DNA of 64,000 nt from Cyathus striatus (Eukaryota > Basidiomycota > Agaricomycetes > Agaricales > Nidulariaceae). The position numbers were made by a program, and so were the translations under genes. This document shows positions 58,266-64,000 of the stretch, in pieces. Each line of letters opens with the position of its first letter. Position 1 is the first letter of the stretch. Under the pieces are notes generated by a model that worked only from the letters and a program-made list of their open reading frames with translations, was not told the DNA's origin and ran no database searches. The stretch is taken from NCBI GenBank assembly GCA_025738555.1, contig JAOVFP010000009.1, forward strand, positions 558,001-622,000, read 5' to 3'.

Positions 58266-58309
58266 GAATTTGGAAATGTGACAAGCACAATAGCTATAAC
58301 CAACAACAC

Positions 58310-58560
58310 AAATCTATATGTGAATATGTGACATATGTGACAGTGTGATGTATTGTGAGTATATAATGGTATTGTGTGGTATAACAGTGTGATATACTGC
58401 AATAGTGTGAGATATTATAACAGTGAGAAGTATTGTAACATACTGTGACCATGTGACATATTGTGACAGTGTGATATATTGGGACCATGTAATATGTATA
58501 ACCAAATGAAATGACTAATTTGATATTGTGTGACATGTGACATAGGTAATGTCATATGTC
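58310..58560. repeat. Degenerate TGTGACATATTG-type tandem repeat
   Basis: Repeated words such as TGTGACA, GTGTGATAT and ATTGTGACAGTGTG in irregular array; no coding sense. Confidence 0.5.
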
Positions 58561-58650
58561 AGCTGTCACCAAACTCATGAAGCAATCACTGTAATTAGAT
58601 GAAGTAGTATTGAAGCTCTGACTACAACCAAATGAAGTGAAAGAAAAATT

Positions 58651-58972
58651 TGTTAGATATTCAGGGTTGCACAGCTTCTTTGACAGTTGTCACTTGTCAC
58701 CTGTCATACTTGACAGATCTGTGATTGACAGATACTTGATTCACAGATATGTGATTGACAGATTGACAGCTATCAGTTACCTTAGTTACATGGCTGTGCT
58801 TTCTTGTATATATAAACCCCCTGTACTTTGGTAGTTGATAACAAGTTTTCTCCCCATCTTGTGTCAGTGTCAGTGTTTATGTCTGAGTTATTGGCTCTCT
58901 CATTACTCTCCTTGCTCCTTTATTACTCTCTATCCTCTCAATCACCCTCCTTTATTCTTGTTACTTCTGACA
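58651..58972 (+). mobile_element. Solo LTR, family A (copy 10)
   Basis: TGTTAGATATTC...TACTTCTGACA, flanked by AAATT on both sides, inside the 75-bp repeat array. Confidence 0.85.
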
Positions 58973-59831
58973 AAATTGTGAAGCAATTACTGTAATTAGA
59001 TGAAGTAGCAATGAAGCTCAGACTGTAACCATATGAAGTGAGAATAAAATAGTGAAGTAAATACTGTACTTAGATGAAGTAGCAATGAAGCTCTAACTGT
59101 AACCAAATGAAGTGAAAGTATAATTATATAAAGCAATGATAAAACTTAAACTGCAACTATATGAAGTAGAACTAAAATAATGAAGCAAATACTGTAGTTA
59201 GATGAAGCAGCAATAAAGCTCAGACTGCAACCATGTGAAGCTAAAATAATGAAGTAGCTATGAAGTTCAAACTGCAATGGCATGAAGTAGAAGTACAATT
59301 GTGAAGCAAATACTGCAAATAAATGAAGGGATGATGAAGCTCAGGCTGCAATAACATGAAGTAGAATTACAATAATAAAGTAACTCTTAAACTTGAATGA
59401 AGTAGTTATGAAGCTAAGACTGCAATACAATCAAGTGGAACAGAAATGGTGAAGCAATTACTGTAGTATAATAAAGCTACTTTGAAATTCATACTACAAC
59501 TACATGAAGTAGACATACAAAAGTGAAGCAAGTTCTGCAGATGAATAAAGTAGTTATGAAGCTCTGATTGAAACCATATGAAGTAGAACAGAAATAGTGA
59601 AGTGATTGTTGTAATTTAATAAAACTGCTGTGAAGCTGAGACTGCAAGTACATGAAGTAAATATACAATCATGAAGCTGTCAGAAGTAACAAGAATAAAG
59701 GAGGGTGGTTGAGAGGATAGAGAGTAATAAAGGAGCAAGGAGAGTGATGAGAGAGCAAATAACTCAGACACAAACACTGACACAGACACAAGATGGGGAG
59801 GAAACTTGTTAACTACTACCAAGATACAGAG

Positions 59832-60872
59832 AGCTCTTTACACTTAGTCAGGTGTTCTGTACAGATCTGCACAGATTTTTTTCTTTTTGGCAGAGGTTTT
59901 TTTGGATCTGTACAGATTCTGCACAGAATCAAAAATTCTGTACAGATTCCACAGAATTCCACACTACAGACCTGAAAAATTCTGTACAGAATCTGTACAG
60001 AATCTTATTATACTTATTTCCTTATAGAAAATTAGAATAGAAAATTGTGTGATACTAAGCACTAAGTGTGACACTCTCCATTAAGCATGACACTAAGGGT
60101 TAAGTGTGATACTAAGGGTTAAGCATAACACTAAGGTTTAAGCATGACAATATACATTGATTGTGACATTAAGTATTGAGTGTGATACTATGGGTTGAGT
60201 GTGACACTATGGGTTGAGTGTGACACTAAGTGTTAAGCATGATACTAAGGGTTGAGTGTGACACTAAGGGTTGAGTGTGACACTAAGGGTTAAGCATGAC
60301 ACTAAGCATTGAGTGTGACACTAAGTGTTGAGTGTGACACTAAGTGTTGAGTGTGACACTAAGTGTTGAGTGTGACACTAAAGGGTTAAGTGTGACACTA
60401 AAGGGTTAAGTGTGATACTAAGTGTTGAGTGTGACACTAAGTGTTAAGCATGATACTAAGTGTTAAGTGTGACACTAAGCATTGAGTGTGACACTATGCA
60501 TTTTAGTGTGACACTAAAGGGTTAAGTGTGATACTAAGTGTTGAGTGTGACACTATGCATTGAGTGTGATACTATACATTAAGCATGACATTATGCATTG
60601 AGCATGATACTATATATTGAGTGTATCACAGATTTCGTGTAGTGTCACACTTGACACCTGTGACAAGGCAGCAATGCATGAATCCACACAGAATCCATGC
60701 AGAATATGTATGGAATCCATATAGAATAATCACCTCTAATAATAATAATAGCCACTATATAAATTCTGTATGGTATCTATACAGGTCTGTACAGGTCTGT
60801 ACGGATCTGCACGGAATCTGCACGGATCTGTACAGATCCGTACAGACCTCTTGGGGGAGTGTAAATTACTGG
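59832..60872. mobile_element. hAT-like non-autonomous element carrying a minisatellite
   Basis: Flanked by the 8-bp duplication ATACAGAG (59824-59831, 60873-60880), as in hAT transposons. The ends share TTTACACT in inverted orientation (AGCTCTTTACACT left, AGTGTAAATTACTGG right). Subterminal regions at both ends are packed with CTGTACAGA-type words. The middle (about 60055-60620) is a minisatellite with units like ACTAAGTGTTGAGTGTGAC. No transposase. Confidence 0.65.
60055..60620. repeat. Minisatellite, about 19-20 bp units
   Basis: Around 28 units related to ACTAAGTGTTGAGTGTGAC, with length and base variants (GGGTTAAG, GCATTGAG). Confidence 0.75.
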
Positions 60873-61426
60873 ATACAGAGTGTTTATATACTGAGGGTGT
60901 CTACCAAAGTCCAACCAAGGTCCTGTAACTAAGGTAACTGACAGCTGTCAATCTGTCAATCACAGAACTGTCAAGTATGACAGATGACAAGTGACAGCTG
61001 TCAAAGAAGCTGTGCAACCCTGAATATCTAACAGAAGCTTATACTGCAACTATGTGAAGTCAAACTACACTGATGAAGTAACTTATGCAAATAAATGAAG
61101 CAGTCATGAAGCTCAGACTGCAAGTGCATGAAGTAGTTATGAAGTTCAGATTGCAACCATTAGAAGCAGAACATAAATGGTGAAGCAATTATTGCAATTT
61201 GATGAAGTAGTAGTGAATTCCAATTGTGAAGTAATAGCTGTAATTTAAAGAAGCAATGGTGAAGCTCTCACTGTAATTATATGAAGTAGAACTAGCTATG
61301 AAGTTGCATCTGCAACTCTATAAAAGTAGCTTCACATGCTGTAGTTGTATATCCACAAGTAAGTTTACTGCAATTGCAGTATGAAGTATGACAATAGTTG
61401 TCAGCACTAGTGACTAGGCTATTATA

Positions 61427-61573
61427 TGTGTCACATCATTCCTGTGCATCACATCATTCTCACACATCACATCACTCCCATGCATCACAACTCTGATGTG
61501 ATGTGTGAGAGTGATATGACATGTGGGAGTGGTGTGATGTGTGAGAATGATGTGATGTGCAGGAATGATGTGA
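61427..61573. repeat. Long imperfect inverted repeat (hairpin)
   Basis: Left arm about 61427-61485 (GTGTCACATCATTCCTGTGC...) is complementary to about 61515-61573 (...GATGTGCAGGAATGATGTGAC). Similar words continue to 61760. Confidence 0.6.
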
Positions 61574-61816
61574 CAACTGTGACACATGTGAAGATGCAAT
61601 GTGTGGGAACAATGTGATGTGTGGGAATGATGTGACAAATGTGATACATGCAAAGATGTAATGTGACAAATGTGACACATGCAAAAATATGATGTGTGGG
61701 AAATGCGTGATGTGTACACATAACATGACAAATGTGATGCACATCACATTTGTGATATATAACATACGTTTGAGTGTCATATCATTTGGAAGTGATATAG
61801 TTAGTATTGAAATGAA

Positions 61817-62165
61817 TGCAAATGATCACTTTTGAGTGCCCCCCATATTTAACTAATACAATAGCCTAGTAATCACAAGTAATGCATAAATGAGTGCCAA
61901 TGATTGCCTCATAATATTCTCAAATGATCACTTTTGAGTGCTTCCATATTATACTAATATAATAGCCTAGTAATCACAATTAATTGATAAATGAGTGCTA
62001 ATAATTGCCTCATAATATTTTGAAAATGATTACTTTTGAGTGCCCCCATATTCAACTAATACAATAGCCTGGTAATCAAGTATAATAATTAAATGAGTGC
62101 CATATTCAATAATATTATAGCCCAGTAATCAAGTATAATAACTAAATGAGTGCCAATGATCACTA
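61817..62165. repeat. Tandem repeat, about 102-105 bp period
   Basis: Units start AAATGATCACTTTTGAGTGC at about 61820, 61922 and 62024, with a partial unit from about 62090. Each includes ACTAATACAATAGCCTAGTAATCA. Confidence 0.7.
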
Positions 62166-62574
62166 TTACATTACATTCCACTCAATATGCCTTATAAAAA
62201 TGACACTCATTTTTTGCCCTGTTTTTGTGATTGCTAGCAATCATTTTTTCAGGGCAAACCATGATCAAATTGGCTGATACTAGTGTATTGGCCAAATTCT
62301 GCCTTTCAGCCAGAATTCTGAAGGAATTTACTATACCAGATTTCACCTGGAATCCATATAGATTCTGGGTAGCTTGTATTAATTAGTAGTTTATTACTTA
62401 CTTTACTTACTTGTATTATAAATAAATTAGTAGAGCATGGCATAGTTACATAGTTTGAACCAATATTGTTGTGATGATTATGTAACATTCATTCATACCA
62501 TACTGTGTGTGCACATACTGTACAGTCCACAACTTCTATTATGGCTATGTCAAGTGTGACACTGCATTAAGCAT

Positions 62575-62880
62575 GACATGGTGTGTGGAGTGTGATATGA
62601 TGCATTGAGTGTGACACCATGTGTTGAGCATGACACAGGTGTGACAATGTTGCATAGTATTGCAGTATTACAATATTATGTGTCTTGCAGTCTTGTAGTC
62701 ATCACAGCTACTTTCACATGATATCACACTCAATGCATAATGTCACACTCAATGCATGGTGTCACACTCCACACATGGTGTCACACTTTTCACATTATAT
62801 CACACTCAATGCATGGCATCACACTTTTCACATGGCATTACACTCAACATACAGTGTCACACTTGTCATGTTTGTCACAC
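62575..62880. repeat. GTGTGACA/TGTCACAC repeats in both orientations
   Basis: The left part carries GCATTGAGTGTGACA words, and the right part (from about 62725) carries their complement CACTCAATGCATGGTGTCA. Related to the minisatellite at 60 kb. Confidence 0.5.
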
Positions 62881-62887
62881 TTTTTGT

Positions 62888-63230
62888 TGTTAGAAGTGAT
62901 CTGACACTTCTCTGCTGACTAATGAACCTTAGGTAGACTTAGGTAAACTTAGGTACTGGACCTGGGTTGGGACCTTGGTTGGACCCTTAGACCTTGGTTG
63001 GACCCTTGGACCCTTGGACCCTTAGACCCTCGGACTTTGGTAGATAAGCTAGTAGTATATAATCCTGAGGTCCTACAGTAGCAATCCCCACTTGCTCACT
63101 GTACATTGGACTTCAGGTAAGCTGTACACATACTACTTCAATCTAAAACTTGCTCACTGTACATTGGACTTCAGACCCTATTGTGTCTCTCTCAGTCCTG
63201 CAGGTTACTGCCCTGGTTGTACATCTCACA
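62888..63230 (+). mobile_element. Solo LTR, family B (copy 6)
   Basis: TGTTAGAAGTGATC...TACATCTCACA, flanked by TTTGT on both sides. Orientation opposite to the copia element. Confidence 0.85.
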
Positions 63231-63524
63231 TTTGTAGTGTCACAATATCACAGATTTTGACAGCTGTGACACTATGTGACAAGTGTGATAATGAAGATGA
63301 CCCTGATGACTATGACAATGTGAATGTGATATTTGCTTCATTATGTAGTCCATGTGATACTGTGACACTATGCAATGGTAACTGTGACAACTCCAATACT
63401 GTGATACTGTAAAAAGTGTGACAAGTGTAATACTATATGAAACATAACTGTGATGACTGCAACTGTGAGACACTTGATATTGTGATACTGTAATACTATG
63501 TGACTCTATGGGAAAACAAAGTTA

Positions 63525-63770
63525 TATTTCATTTCCATCAACTGGAAATTTTCTCATTCCACCTGGATTCCACTCAGAAAAAATGTTTTTTAACATGGAC
63601 TCAATGTGGACTTTGTCCAGAAATTATCATGTCCATCCAGACTCCATCCAGAAAATCTGTGTTCCATGTGGATTCCATTCAGAAATCTGGTTTTCATATG
63701 GAGTCCACTTGGAAATTCTGAATATTTTCTTGTCCATCTGGAGTCTGTCCAGAAATTGGGGGGGAAGGTA
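63525..63770. repeat. Degenerate repeat of about 28 bp
   Basis: Units resemble TCCATNTGGANTCCANNCAGAAA. The remaining bases to 64000 show no gene. Confidence 0.45.
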
Positions 63771-64000
63771 AAGTACTGGAGTAACCCTAGCTATCTATTC
63801 TGTTTAAGCACTCAAACCTACCATAAGCAGTGGTGGATTCCCAATTCTCTTCCTTTTCTTTCAGATTATCTATACTCCCTTTCAGAAAGAAAATACAGAT
63901 TTGATTTGACCAGGTGTGATGCCATCCTCTTGCATTGTCTATGTTTGAATACATGGTGTGAATGGAAGGACTTTGTGGCATATTTGACTAGAAAAGAAGA

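Larger units (their letters stand above)
59678..61033 (-). mobile_element. Solo LTR, family A (copy 11), interrupted by a hAT-like element
   Basis: TGTCAGAAGTAAC (59678) to GAATATCTAACA (61033), flanked by GAAGC on both sides. A 1,041-bp element sits inside at 59832-60872. Confidence 0.85.
58564..61345. repeat. Satellite-like array of about 75-bp units, split by two LTRs
   Basis: Units follow the pattern GTGAAGCAATTACTGTAATT, AGATGAAGTAG, CAATGAAGCTCAGACTGCAAC, CATATGAAGTAGAA, with strong divergence. Segments 58564-58650, 58973-59677 and 61034-61345 belong together; family A LTRs at 58651-58972 and 59678-61033 landed inside it. Confidence 0.7.

Noticed and set aside
61472..61780. Overlapping 60-105 codon frames rich in His/Ser/Cys
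   Set aside because: They are translations of CATCACA-type tandem repeats in several frames, without a gene signal.

Overview
The window looks like nuclear DNA of a basidiomycete fungus, probably an agaricomycete. The signs are genes split by many short (about 47-70 nt) GT-AG introns, compact intergenic spaces, an F-box/leucine-rich protein pair, an Aurora kinase, an independent-type phosphoglycerate mutase, and retroelements with CpG depletion. The species cannot be named from the sequence.

The window has two halves. Positions 1 to about 32,900 are gene-bearing and rich in CpG. In order they hold: the 3' part of a phosphoglycerate mutase gene (+), an Aurora kinase (+), two tandem acyl-CoA ligase genes (-), a gene-poor stretch, a secreted type-B carboxylesterase (-), an F-box protein (+), a repeat-bearing protein with a C-terminus like that of F-box proteins (-), a decayed gene (+), a small secreted cysteine-rich protein (-), another gene-poor stretch, a single-pass membrane protein (+), a mitochondrial NAD+/pyrimidine-type carrier (-) with two apparent frameshifts, and the ER chaperone BiP/Kar2 (+), which ends in HDEL and has a cluster of ACGT-core sites upstream.

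From about 32,900 to 64,000 CpG almost disappears and I see no host gene. This is a nested transposon graveyard. Its backbone is a Ty3/gypsy element with a chromodomain (38,137-50,578). It has been cut into about ten pieces by later insertions: LTR families that I call A, B and D, a solo LTR of a miniature element, and DNA-transposon MITEs. Most insertions still show matching target-site duplications. A Ty1/copia element on the minus strand (50,579-56,078) adjoins it and is itself split by a tandem array of three LTRs and two 87-bp internal regions.

That array is the most interesting object in the window. It is a terminal-repeat retrotransposon in miniature (TRIM). Each LTR carries a tRNA-like sequence with matching Pol III A and B boxes. 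Its internal region starts with a primer-binding site complementary to the anticodon arm of initiator tRNA-Met, and the neighbouring copia element has nearly the same site. This suggests that a copia family supplies the machinery and the TRIM is the passenger. The TRIM copies keep CpG while the surrounding DNA has lost it, so they look young. The far right end (58.3-64 kb) is mostly satellite-like tandem repeats and inverted repeats with LTR and hAT-like insertions.
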